5,371 nucleotides of DNA. Origin: Desulfobacteraceae bacterium. Its GTDB lineage: Bacteria > Desulfobacterota > Desulfobacteria > Desulfobacterales > UBA11574. Position 1 is the first letter of the stretch. The number at the start of each line of letters is the position of its first letter. Location: the NCBI GenBank assembly GCA_013203195.1, contig JABMQM010000369.1, forward strand, positions 1-5,371, given 5' to 3'. Under the pieces are notes generated by a model that saw only the letters and a list, made by a program, of their open reading frames with translations, was not told where the DNA came from and did no database searches. Below, piece after piece: positions 1 through 5,363 of this stretch. The position numbers and the translations under genes are program-made.

Positions 1-10
1 AATTTGTTTC

Positions 11-35
11 CTGACCCCCGACCCCTGACCCCTGA
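11..35. repeat. Short tandem heptamer repeat (CTGACCC x 3.6)
   Basis: Three full heptamers, CTGACCC, CCGACCC and CTGACCC, are followed by a partial CTGA, with one mismatch in the second unit. The repeat lies in non-coding DNA beyond the hairpin that ends the minus-strand block. On the minus strand it gives G-tracts of 4, 4, 5 and 2, so a weak two-layer quadruplex is conceivable. From memory, similar CTGACCC-like intergenic runs are common in Desulfobacterota genomes; that is recollection, not shown here. Confidence 0.7.
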
Positions 36-50
36 AAATTTTCAATAGAG

Positions 51-70
51 TGTTTACGCTCAATTAGGGT
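51..70 (+). repeat. Left copy of a 20-base element, inverted relative to 3376-3395
   Basis: The sequence TGTTTACGCTCAATTAGGGT matches the reverse complement of 3376-3395 at 19 of 20 positions; the only difference is A against G at position 56. Similarity fades outside these limits. The copy begins two bases beyond the hairpin ending the binding-protein transcript, while its partner lies upstream of the EamA genes, so the pair brackets the whole minus-strand block. It may be an operator, a dispersed intergenic repeat or an element boundary; sequence alone does not decide. Confidence 0.65.
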
Positions 71-72
71 GA

Positions 73-105
73 AATGGACCAGGAGATGTATGCTCCCGGT
101 CCATT
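73..105 (-). terminator. Hairpin terminator of the minus-strand block
   Basis: Arms 73-85 and 93-105 pair over 13 positions with a single A/C mismatch (81 against 97): AATGGACC with GGTCCATT, then GGAG with CTCC, closing a 7-base loop. It lies 10 bases beyond the stop codon of the binding-protein gene. The tail on the minus strand is only a short T-rich stretch (ATTTC), so it is a weak match to a classical intrinsic terminator. It could equally protect the 3' end of the transcript after Rho-dependent termination. Confidence 0.65.
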
Positions 106-114
106 CGATACATA

Positions 115-1248
115 TTAGAAGTATTTTTCTGTCAGGGGATCCCAGTAAGGTACGAACTTGCCGTCCTTAACGATCCAGATGATGTGAGCGAGCTTGCGGT
201 CGCCTTTGTGGTCGAACTTGATCTCGCCGGTCACCCCGCTCCAGGTAGTGCCGCGGAGGGTATCAGCGACCTTGGCGGTGTCGGTGGAACCGGATTTTTT
301 GAAGGCTTCCAAAAGAATCATGGCCGCATCATAGGCATAATAGCCGTAGGAGCCGATCGTTTTAACGTTCCACATTTTCATGTACGTTTTCTCAAAATCC
401 TTGCGTTCCATGCTTTCCGGAGCCTTGGCAAAGGTCAGGTAAGTACCTTCAGCCGCCTTGCCGCCGACCTCTAAAAACTTGGGATGAAATACCGCATCTT
501 CCGACAGCATCTTGGACTTGAGGCCCAATGCCTTGGCCTGGCGCACCATCAGCGAACCTTCGGGCTGATAAACGCTCATGTAGATCACATCAGGATTGAG
601 TCTCTTCAGATTGGTCAGCACTGCCGTAAAGTCTTTGTCACCCGGGGTGATGTGTTCCAGGGCCACGATTTTGATCTTGTTTTTCTCTTTGGCGAAATGG
701 GTGATGTTCTCGGTCAGACCGACCGTATAGGTCTGGCGGTCGTCGATCAGGGCCAAAGTCTTGATCTTGAGGCCGTCTTCGAGAAACTTTACCGTCGACC
801 AGGCCTGCACGTCGTCGCGGGGGGGCATCCGGAAAATTTGCTTAAACCCGCGCGAGGTGACATCGGTATGCGTGGATGCCGGTGTGATCTGCACGATGTT
901 GGCCTCGTTGAGCGGCACCGAGGCCGGAATGGTCGCCGAAGAACAGTAGGCGCCGACCACCCCGCTGACTTCGCTGTTGATCAATTTGTTAGCCGCCATG
1001 GTTGCCTTGCCGCCGTCGCAGGCACTGTCACCCGGAACCACCTCTATCTTTTTATACCCGGGAACGCCACCTGCTTTTTCAAATACGGCTACAGCCGTTT
1101 TAACACCCTGGAGAATGTCGGTGCCGTCCTGGGCATACGGCCCTGTCAGCGGACTTAGGGTACCGATTTTGAGCGTCTTGGCCAACGCCACGCCATGGAA
1201 TCCAACCACCATGACCAGGCACAACATTAAAATTCCTGCTCTCTTCAT
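115..1248 (-). CDS. Branched-chain amino-acid type ABC transporter, periplasmic substrate-binding protein
   Basis: A 377-residue protein of the LivJ/LivK class (type I periplasmic-binding fold, ANF-receptor/Peripla_BP_6 group), which captures an amino acid or related ligand in the periplasm and delivers it to a LivHMGF membrane complex. Residues 1-23 form a classical signal peptide: K2 and R3, a hydrophobic core, and likely cleavage after ALA at 21-23. C10 lies within the core without a lipobox, so a soluble protein is expected. Mature start KTLKIGTLSPLTGPYA is typical. C77 and C102, 25 residues apart in SACDGG and YCSSAT, match the spacing of the conserved LivJ disulfide; SSATIPAS and ITPAS form the usual ligand-contact region. 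Length is normal. The start is fixed by AAGGAGGT at 1254-1261, five bases upstream. It lies 73 bases downstream of livG, past a hairpin. Ligand unknown: family members also bind amides, aromatic acids and other compounds. Confidence 0.93.
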   Translation of the reverse strand: MKRAGILMLCLVMVVGFHGVALAKTLKIGTLSPLTGPYAQDGTDILQGVKTAVAVFEKAGGVPGYKKIEVVPGDSACDGGKATMAANKLINSEVSGVVGAYCSSATIPASVPLNEANIVQITPASTHTDVTSRGFKQIFRMPPRDDVQAWSTVKFLEDGLKIKTLALIDDRQTYTVGLTENITHFAKEKNKIKIVALEHITPGDKDFTAVLTNLKRLNPDVIYMSVYQPEGSLMVRQAKALGLKSKMLSEDAVFHPKFLEVGGKAAEGTYLTFAKAPESMERKDFEKTYMKMWNVKTIGSYGYYAYDAAMILLEAFKKSGSTDTAKVADTLRGTTWSGVTGEIKFDHKGDRKLAHIIWIVKDGKFVPYWDPLTEKYF

Positions 1249-1286
1249 CTGTTACCTCCTTTGGTTGTTAATTAGTTTCCATCCAT

Positions 1287-1317
1287 AACAAAAGACGCAA
1301 GCAAAATGGCAAGCGTC
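1287..1317 (-). terminator. Terminator-like hairpin between livG and the binding-protein gene
   Basis: On the minus strand GACGC-TT-GC, a 6-base loop, GC-TT-GCGTC (1317 to 1294) forms a 5-bp stem, a symmetric 2x2 T/T internal loop and 2 more base pairs. It is followed directly by TTTTGTT (1293-1287). It begins 4 bases after the livG stop. Only 38 bases separate the hairpin from the next start codon and I see no clear promoter in them, so partial termination or an mRNA-stability/processing role is more likely than a full stop. Confidence 0.5.
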
Positions 1318-1321
1318 CCAA

Positions 1322-2095
1322 CTACAAATTCTTTGTTTTTTTGGTTCCCAAATACGCTTCAATCACTTTCTCGTTTTGTTGAATCTCCCTGGGTGATCCT
1401 TCGGCAATCTTCTGGCCGTGATCCAGAACCGTAACAATCTCTGAAATGCCCATGACCAGCCGCATGTCATGTTCCACCAGAAAAATGGTCAGCCCGGTGT
1501 CGCGCAGCTTTAAAATCAAATCCATCAGTTCGGCGGTCTCCCGCGGATTCATGCCGGCTGCAGGTTCATCTAAGAGCAACGTTTCAGGTCCGGTGGCCAC
1601 GGCTCTGGCAATTTCCAGACGGCGCTGGTTACCGTACGGCAAGTTGGAGGCATATTCATGACGATAGTCCGCCAGCCCCAAAAATTCCAGAATTTCAATG
1701 GCCTTTACAGTGATCTCGTTTTCCTCCCGCCTTTCAAAAGGTGTTTTGAACAGCGCCCGCAAGGCACCGCTCTTGGTCCGGCAGTGCATGCCGACCTGGA
1801 CGTTCTCCAAGACGGTCATCGAATTAAACAGCCGAATATTTTGAAACGTCCGGGCAATGCCTTGACTGATGATGCGACTGCTCATCATGTTGTTGATTTT
1901 CTTGCCTCGATAAGAAATCGTCCCTTGGCTGGGAGGATAGACACCGGTGACCATGTTGAACACGGTCGTCTTGCCGGCGCCGTTGGGCCCGATCAAACTC
2001 AGGATCTTGCCTTTGGGAACTTTGAGATCCAGGTTGTCGACAGCCAGAAGCCCGCCGAATTTTTTCGATATTTTGTGCAATACTAATTCAGCCAT
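1322..2095 (-). CDS. livG: Branched-chain amino-acid type ABC transporter ATP-binding protein LivG
   Basis: A 257-residue cytoplasmic ATPase that would power import through the LivH/LivM permease pair, normally alongside LivF. Walker A is GPNGAGKTT (36-44), the Q-loop is TFQNIRLF with Q85, the ABC signature is the variant LPYGNQ (152-157) leading into RRLEIARA, Walker B with the catalytic Glu is LLLDEP (173-178), and the H-loop is VEHDM with H209. MNPRETAEL after Walker B and the C-terminal IEAYLG (245-250) are typical of the LivG rather than the LivF branch. Full length with all motifs intact. The N-terminus MAELVLHKISKKFGG fits the family, and an in-frame TGA five codons upstream (2108-2110) rules out an earlier start. 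There is no clear Shine-Dalgarno sequence. No livH, livM or livF lies beside it. It follows the cyclodeaminase gene by 101 bases, so it may have its own promoter. Confidence 0.93.
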   Translation of the reverse strand: MAELVLHKISKKFGGLLAVDNLDLKVPKGKILSLIGPNGAGKTTVFNMVTGVYPPSQGTISYRGKKINNMMSSRIISQGIARTFQNIRLFNSMTVLENVQVGMHCRTKSGALRALFKTPFERREENEITVKAIEILEFLGLADYRHEYASNLPYGNQRRLEIARAVATGPETLLLDEPAAGMNPRETAELMDLILKLRDTGLTIFLVEHDMRLVMGISEIVTVLDHGQKIAEGSPREIQQNEKVIEAYLGTKKTKNL

Positions 2096-2153
2096 GGCAG
2101 AGAACCATCAGGTTAATTATATATAAGAATTTCATTTGGTTTGATGAATGATG

Positions 2154-2180
2154 TCTATAAAATACATCTTATTTAGTCAA
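2154..2180 (-). promoter_or_regulatory. Candidate sigma70-type promoter for livG
   Basis: On the minus strand TTGACT (2180-2175) and TATAGA (2159-2154) are separated by 15 bases, near the short limit for a sigma70 promoter. Transcription would start about 50 bases before the livG start codon. The -35 hexamer sits in the centre of the perfect inverted repeat 2166-2190. A second AT-rich stretch, TATATAAT at about 2118-2125, lacks a good -35 partner. Chance matches are easy in this AT-rich gap, so support is moderate. Confidence 0.35.
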
Positions 2181-2190
2181 GAAATAAGAT
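2166..2190. promoter_or_regulatory. Perfect 9-bp inverted repeat after the cyclodeaminase gene
   Basis: ATCTTATTT (2166-2174) and AAATAAGAT (2182-2190) are exact reverse complements around a 7-base spacer. The dyad begins 6 bases after the cyclodeaminase stop codon and overlaps the possible -35 (TTGACT) of a livG promoter. Each arm has only one G/C pair, so it is a poor terminator; an operator for a dimeric regulator of livG is a reasonable alternative. The repeat itself is certain, its role is not. Confidence 0.5.
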
Positions 2191-2196
2191 AGTGCA

Positions 2197-3174
2197 TTAC
2201 AGCGGCAGCCAGGTGCCGAGTCCTTTTTCCACAGCCTTTCGATAAATAATAGGGGCCACCGCCATGTCATCGAGAGCCAGCCCCAGGTTGGCGGTCATGG
2301 TCCGCTCGCTAGCTGTTTCGCGGCCCGGTTTTTGTCCGGCAACCAGTTCGCCCAAGTCGGCATGCAGCGGCGGTATCTCCTGAAAATAGCCGGTTTGTTG
2401 ATAATGACGGAGTTGTTGGGTGTCGTCCGTGCAGAACTTGGTCGTCTCCCCCATGGCATCGGCATGCCAGTAGGAGTCAAAATCAACCAGCGAGGCAAAG
2501 GCACCCTCTTCAAGCCAGCCGGCCTGAATGGCGGCATGCGGTTTTTTAAGGATCGGCCCGGCGGTAACAACAATGTCACAACCGTTCACTGCCTCTCGTG
2601 GCGTGACTACCGGAACCACCTCCAGGTCAAAACGGGAACCGATCTCATCAACATATCGGTCAACCGCTTCGGAGCTCACATCGTACGCCATTACTTTCTT
2701 TAGGGGAAAAAGGACGTTTAGCGCCTCCACGTTGGTGCGTCCCTGTACACCACAGCCCAGCATACCGACCACCGCAGACTCCGGGCGAGCCAGATAGCGA
2801 GCTGATAAAGCCGTGGCCGCACCGGTGCGCATGGCTGTAATCCAGACGCAGTCCATCACCGCAACGGGCAAACCGGTTTCAGGATCATTGAGGATCAGTA
2901 AACCGGTAATATAGGGCAGTCCCAGGTTGTAGTTTTCCGGGAAACCGCTGACCCACTTAACACCGGCTGCCTTCAGGGCCGGAATGTAGGCCGGCATTGC
3001 GTGAATGAAGTTATCACCGCCCCCCGGGTGAATCCCGGGTTTAGGGGGCATTTCCGTACGTCCCTTACCTTTTTCCATGAAAGCGACTTCCAGGGCTTCG
3101 ATAATTTCGCTCATCGTCAGTCCCACGTTCGTTACTTCGTCCTGGGAAAGATAGAGCAGTTTGTTTGATTGCAT
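2197..3174 (-). CDS. Ornithine cyclodeaminase / mu-crystallin family protein
   Basis: A 325-residue NAD(P)-dependent enzyme of the OCD/mu-crystallin family. Known members include ornithine cyclodeaminase (ornithine to proline plus ammonia), archaeal-type alanine dehydrogenase and ketimine reductases. The substrate-side residues of the family are visible: E41 in TEMPPKP, K73 in GVKWVSGFPEN, R116 in AMRTGAATALSARYLA. The Rossmann motif GCGVQG (140-145) is followed by an acidic residue at the end of the next strand (D165 in AYDVSSEA), favouring NAD over NADP. D231 or D233 in LVDFDSYW is the likely catalytic Asp. The C-terminal LGLALDDMAVAPIIYRKAVEKGLGTW is typical. Length is normal and the protein is cytoplasmic. 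GGAGG at 3179-3183 sits four bases before the ATG, fixing the start. It is first in the minus-strand block, ahead of livG. Many members are not true cyclodeaminases, so the reaction is left open. Confidence 0.88.
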   Translation of the reverse strand: MQSNKLLYLSQDEVTNVGLTMSEIIEALEVAFMEKGKGRTEMPPKPGIHPGGGDNFIHAMPAYIPALKAAGVKWVSGFPENYNLGLPYITGLLILNDPETGLPVAVMDCVWITAMRTGAATALSARYLARPESAVVGMLGCGVQGRTNVEALNVLFPLKKVMAYDVSSEAVDRYVDEIGSRFDLEVVPVVTPREAVNGCDIVVTAGPILKKPHAAIQAGWLEEGAFASLVDFDSYWHADAMGETTKFCTDDTQQLRHYQQTGYFQEIPPLHADLGELVAGQKPGRETASERTMTANLGLALDDMAVAPIIYRKAVEKGLGTWLPL

Positions 3175-3203
3175 GTGACCTCCTTAAATGCCTGTAATCC
3201 AGA

Positions 3204-3231
3204 ATTTTTCACGAACACTTTCGAGAAAAAT
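3204..3231. promoter_or_regulatory. Imperfect dyad over the cyclodeaminase promoter/leader
   Basis: ATTTTTC-A-CGAA (3204-3215) pairs with TTCG-A-GAAAAAT (3220-3231) over 12 positions with one A/A mismatch and a 4-base centre. It ends 29 bases before the cyclodeaminase start codon and overlaps the -10 and start region of the candidate promoter at 3227-3255. That is the usual place for a repressor site, but the dyad could also fold as a hairpin in the 5' leader. Confidence 0.45.
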
Positions 3232-3255
3232 ATTTTAATTTAAATGCAAAGTCTA
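3227..3255 (-). promoter_or_regulatory. Candidate promoter for the cyclodeaminase gene
   Basis: On the minus strand TAGACT (3255-3250) and TATTTT (3232-3227) are 17 bases apart, each matching four of six consensus positions. Transcription would start near 3220, giving a leader of about 45 bases. A weaker alternative is TTGCGC, 17 bases, TATGAA further upstream. Moderate to weak support because the region is AT-rich. Confidence 0.3.
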
Positions 3256-3319
3256 TCGCCATTTCATACAGACAAGGAGATCTTTGCGCAACCTTTTTTG
3301 AGTTACACGTCACACCTTC

Positions 3320-3347
3320 TTGACAGATGAAAACAGATCAGGTTAAT
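3320..3347 (+). promoter_or_regulatory. Candidate sigma70 promoter for the EamA transporter pair
   Basis: A perfect -35 TTGACA (3320-3325) is followed after 16 bases by GTTAAT (3342-3347), four of six matches to TATAAT. Transcription would start near 3354, giving a leader of about 150 bases before the first EamA gene. That leader would include the 20-base element at 3376-3395. Confidence 0.45.
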
Positions 3348-3375
3348 GGGAAACGAACTTGAACTCAAAGCTGTT

Positions 3376-3395
3376 ACCCTAATTGAGCGCAAACA
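3376..3395 (-). repeat. Right copy of the 20-base element, inverted relative to 51-70
   Basis: Reads ACCCTAATTGAGCGCAAACA on the plus strand, the reverse complement of 51-70 with one mismatch. It lies about 30 bases downstream of the candidate EamA -10 box. With flanking bases (TGTT before, ending in AACA) it has weak terminal dyad symmetry at 3372-3395, which could suit a DNA-binding protein, but the core is not clearly palindromic. Confidence 0.65.
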
Positions 3396-3493
3396 AAACC
3401 GAGAACAATAATAATAAACTATTTCTCTGCGAGCTCTGCCTGCCCAATGGAATTAAGTTTTGTTTGTTATTCCATCGGGGCGAGAGACAAAAA

Positions 3494-3499
3494 AGAAGG
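3494..3499 (+). promoter_or_regulatory. Ribosome-binding site that decides the first EamA start
   Basis: AGAAGG lies eight bases before the ATG at 3508. The same frame stays open upstream to a TTG at 3460, but that codon has no purine-rich site before it, and the 16 extra residues are polar and charged, unlike the start of a DMT carrier. The ATG is therefore preferred. Confidence 0.7.
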
Positions 3500-3507
3500 T
3501 TTCCGAA

Positions 3508-4371
3508 ATGACACCCAAGCACCATGGTATGCTCGAAATTCATATTGCCGTCCTGCTTTTTGGGCTGGCCGGCCTTTTCGGTAAATTGTTGGCGCTGCCG
3601 GCTTTGGTAATAGTATTCGGAAGAACCCTGTTTGCCTCACTTACACTGGGGGCAATCCTCTTTTGTTCATCAATACCACTTCGGACGGAATCAAGGCAGG
3701 ACCTTGCGGTTCTCATTTTGCTCGGGGCTTTACTGGCTGTACATTGGACAACTTTCTTTCACGCCATTCAGATTTCAACCGTTGCCGTAGGATTGCTCTC
3801 ATTTTCCACCTTCCCTTTATTCGTCACTTTCATGGAACCATTTTTTTTCAAAGAAAAATTGCGTCTTTTTGATATTTTATTTGCAGGTTCGGTTCTACTT
3901 GGCTTAGTCTTGGTTGTTCCATCATTCGATTTTCAAAACAATATCACCCAAGGGGCGTGTTGGGGCACAATATCGGGGCTTACGTTTGCGGTCCTATCTG
4001 TATTAAATCGAAAGTACGTGAGCACCTATCTTCCGATGGTGATTGTTTGCTATCAAAATTTGATTGCAACCGTTATATTGTTACCCTTTTTAATTTCTAA
4101 AGATTGGCATCTCCGGCCGGCTGACTTTGCTTGGCTGGCAATCCTGGGCATTTTTTGCACGGCTTTGGCCCATGTGTTGTTTATCAGGAGCCTTGTTCAC
4201 ATTAAGGCGCAACTGGCAAGCATGATTGCATGCCTGGAACCGCTTTATGGCATCATTTTTGCGTTGGTGTTGTTTGGCGAGGTTCCGGCATTAAGAACGA
4301 TTTTAGGTGGAGGTATTATACTGGGCACCATTATTCTGGCGACAATAAAACGAAATTCAAGCAGGGTGTAA
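3508..4371 (+). CDS. EamA/DMT-family inner-membrane transporter (first of two)
   Basis: A 287-residue inner-membrane protein of the drug/metabolite transporter superfamily with two EamA repeats. About ten helices are visible, near residues 11-29, 30-53, 66-85, 88-109, 121-137, 148-166, 175-196, 206-228, 235-257 and 264-280. The halves echo each other: FMEPFFFKEKL (108-118) and CLEPLYGIIFALVLFGE (242-258) both carry an Glu-Pro pair late in the repeat, the usual sign of the ancestral duplication. The tail is short and basic (KRNSSRV). Family members mostly export amino acids, metabolites or drugs; the substrate here cannot be read. It is followed after 47 bases by a second EamA gene. Its DNA is AT-richer than the neighbours (several 60-base lines counted by hand fall at 27-45% GC, against 58-67% in lines of the next gene), hinting at a different origin. 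Confidence 0.9.
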   Translation: MTPKHHGMLEIHIAVLLFGLAGLFGKLLALPALVIVFGRTLFASLTLGAILFCSSIPLRTESRQDLAVLILLGALLAVHWTTFFHAIQISTVAVGLLSFSTFPLFVTFMEPFFFKEKLRLFDILFAGSVLLGLVLVVPSFDFQNNITQGACWGTISGLTFAVLSVLNRKYVSTYLPMVIVCYQNLIATVILLPFLISKDWHLRPADFAWLAILGIFCTALAHVLFIRSLVHIKAQLASMIACLEPLYGIIFALVLFGEVPALRTILGGGIILGTIILATIKRNSSRV

Positions 4372-4376
4372 AGCAT

Positions 4377-4400
4377 CCTGGCCCGGAAGACCAGGTTTTT
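4377..4400 (+). terminator. Weak terminator-like hairpin between the two EamA genes
   Basis: CCTGG (4377-4381) and CCAGG (4391-4395) form a GC-rich 5-bp stem with a 9-base loop, followed at once by TTTTT (4396-4400). It begins 5 bases after the first EamA stop and ends just before the AGGA that may serve the second gene. The stem is short, so it would terminate only partially; CCTG could also pair with CAGG at 4401-4404, which overlaps that AGGA. Confidence 0.4.
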
Positions 4401-4418
4401 CAGGACAAAATAAATCAG

Positions 4419-5363
4419 ATGAATCCCGCGACTCAAACAGAAAATTACCGTAATCAACCGCTGGCCGGCGCTCTCTGCGTATTGATAGCTTCGTTTGTAT
4501 TTGCAATTTTAGGAGCGCTGGTGAAGGTTGTCTCTTCTTCGCTGCCTAATGAGATGGTAGTTTTTTCCCGAAATATTTGCGCGCTTGTCTTTATCCTGCC
4601 GTGGTACTGGTACAGTCGGCCCTTCGGCGGCATCAGAACGAACTTCTTTCAATTCCACCTGTTGCGCGGCATAACGGGGTTGGGGGCCATGTACTGTTTT
4701 TTTTATGCCATCGCCCGCCTGCAACTCTCCGAAGCCTACCTGCTCATTGCTACGGCTCCCCTGTTTATTCCAGCGATTGCGTATGTTTGGATGGGTGAGC
4801 CAGTAGCCCGTAATGTACGCAGGGCAATCATTATCGGTTTTATCGGAATTGTTCTGATCCTAAAACCCGGATTCGGAATCTTTCAGCCGGCCGCGCTTGC
4901 GGGGCTAGGGGCCGGAGTACTTGCCGCCCTGGCAATGGTAAGCATCCGCCGCATGTCCGCCACCGAGCCGGTAATCCGGATTGTGTTCTACTTCACGTTT
5001 TTATCATCCGTGTTTTCTGCAGGCCCCCTGCTGTGGTCATGGCGGTCTCCGCCGCCGGCAATATGGTGGCTGCTCGTACTGATCGGCCTGCTGGCCACAA
5101 TCGGACAATTTTTTCTTACCAAAGGTTATAGCTTTGCGCCGGCGGCCCAGGTTGGCCCCTTCACTTACTCAAATGTTGTCTTTGCAATCCTCATTGGATG
5201 GATCTTCTGGGAAGAAGCGCTGGATCTGCTGACATGGGCCGGGGCTTTATTGACCTGCATTGCCGGCATTATTACCACCCGCCGAACCGAAACGCACGTA
5301 ATTGTGGACGCAACAGCCGGAACGACGCCTTATGATGCCGGGGATCGAAGCTCCTCTGGTTAA
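4419..5363 (+). CDS. EamA/DMT-family inner-membrane transporter (second of two)
   Basis: A 314-residue protein with two EamA repeats and about ten helices (near 14-35, 44-64, 77-97, 104-124, 134-151, 155-174, 187-207, 214-235, 243-264, 269-288). Family features include RNICALVFILPWYW (51-64), LLRGITGLGAMYCFFYAIARL (81-101, ending the first-repeat core), APLFIPAIAYVWMGEPV (113-129) and its counterpart VVFAILIGWIFWEEAL (253-268). A hydrophilic tail of about 26 residues follows the last helix. It differs clearly from the preceding carrier, so the pair is not a recent duplication. The frame is open upstream to 4230, but that stretch overlaps the first gene and reads as non-membrane sequence; the ATG at 4419 gives a normal N-terminus. 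The ribosome-binding site is weak (AGGA at 4402-4405, 13 bases upstream), so translation may depend partly on the upstream gene. Substrate unknown. Confidence 0.9.
   Translation: MNPATQTENYRNQPLAGALCVLIASFVFAILGALVKVVSSSLPNEMVVFSRNICALVFILPWYWYSRPFGGIRTNFFQFHLLRGITGLGAMYCFFYAIARLQLSEAYLLIATAPLFIPAIAYVWMGEPVARNVRRAIIIGFIGIVLILKPGFGIFQPAALAGLGAGVLAALAMVSIRRMSATEPVIRIVFYFTFLSSVFSAGPLLWSWRSPPPAIWWLLVLIGLLATIGQFFLTKGYSFAPAAQVGPFTYSNVVFAILIGWIFWEEALDLLTWAGALLTCIAGIITTRRTETHVIVDATAGTTPYDAGDRSSSG

Larger units (their letters stand above)
3175..3507. other. Divergent intergenic control region (333 bases)
   Basis: AT-rich non-coding DNA between the divergent cyclodeaminase and EamA genes. It holds the cyclodeaminase ribosome-binding site, a dyad (3204-3231) overlapping a candidate minus-strand promoter, a candidate plus-strand promoter (3320-3347) and the right copy of the 20-base element (3376-3395). 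No RNA gene, riboswitch fold or convincing small protein gene was recognised; the only small frame examined (3244-3330, plus) has no ribosome-binding site at usable spacing. Confidence 0.7.

Noticed and set aside
484..1158. A 224-codon open frame on the plus strand opposite the binding-protein gene
   Set aside because: It is antisense to a clearly real gene with signal peptide and family motifs, its translation is rich in His, Arg and Gly with no recognisable domain, and no ribosome-binding site supports it.
1658..2086. Open frame on the plus strand opposite livG
   Set aside because: Antisense shadow of a gene with all ABC ATPase motifs; no domain recognised.
2295..2579. Minus-strand frame inside the cyclodeaminase gene
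   Set aside because: Same strand, different frame, fully inside an intact family member; the translation has no domain.
3284..3291. TTGCGCAA palindrome
   Set aside because: An 8-base palindrome is common by chance and it does not extend or recur in the window.
3244..3330. A 28-codon plus-strand frame in the divergent intergenic region
   Set aside because: No Shine-Dalgarno sequence, no recognisable features, and it overlaps the candidate -35 of the EamA promoter.
3401..3427. GAGAA/TTCTC inverted repeat in the EamA leader
   Set aside because: Only five base pairs with a 17-base loop; expected by chance in AT-rich DNA.
3460..3507. TTG start extending the first EamA protein by 16 residues
   Set aside because: No ribosome-binding site before the TTG, while AGAAGG sits eight bases before the ATG at 3508.
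4230..4418. Upstream extension of the second EamA gene overlapping the first
   Set aside because: It would overlap the first EamA gene by about 140 bases and reads as out-of-frame sequence; the ATG at 4419 gives a normal DMT N-terminus.
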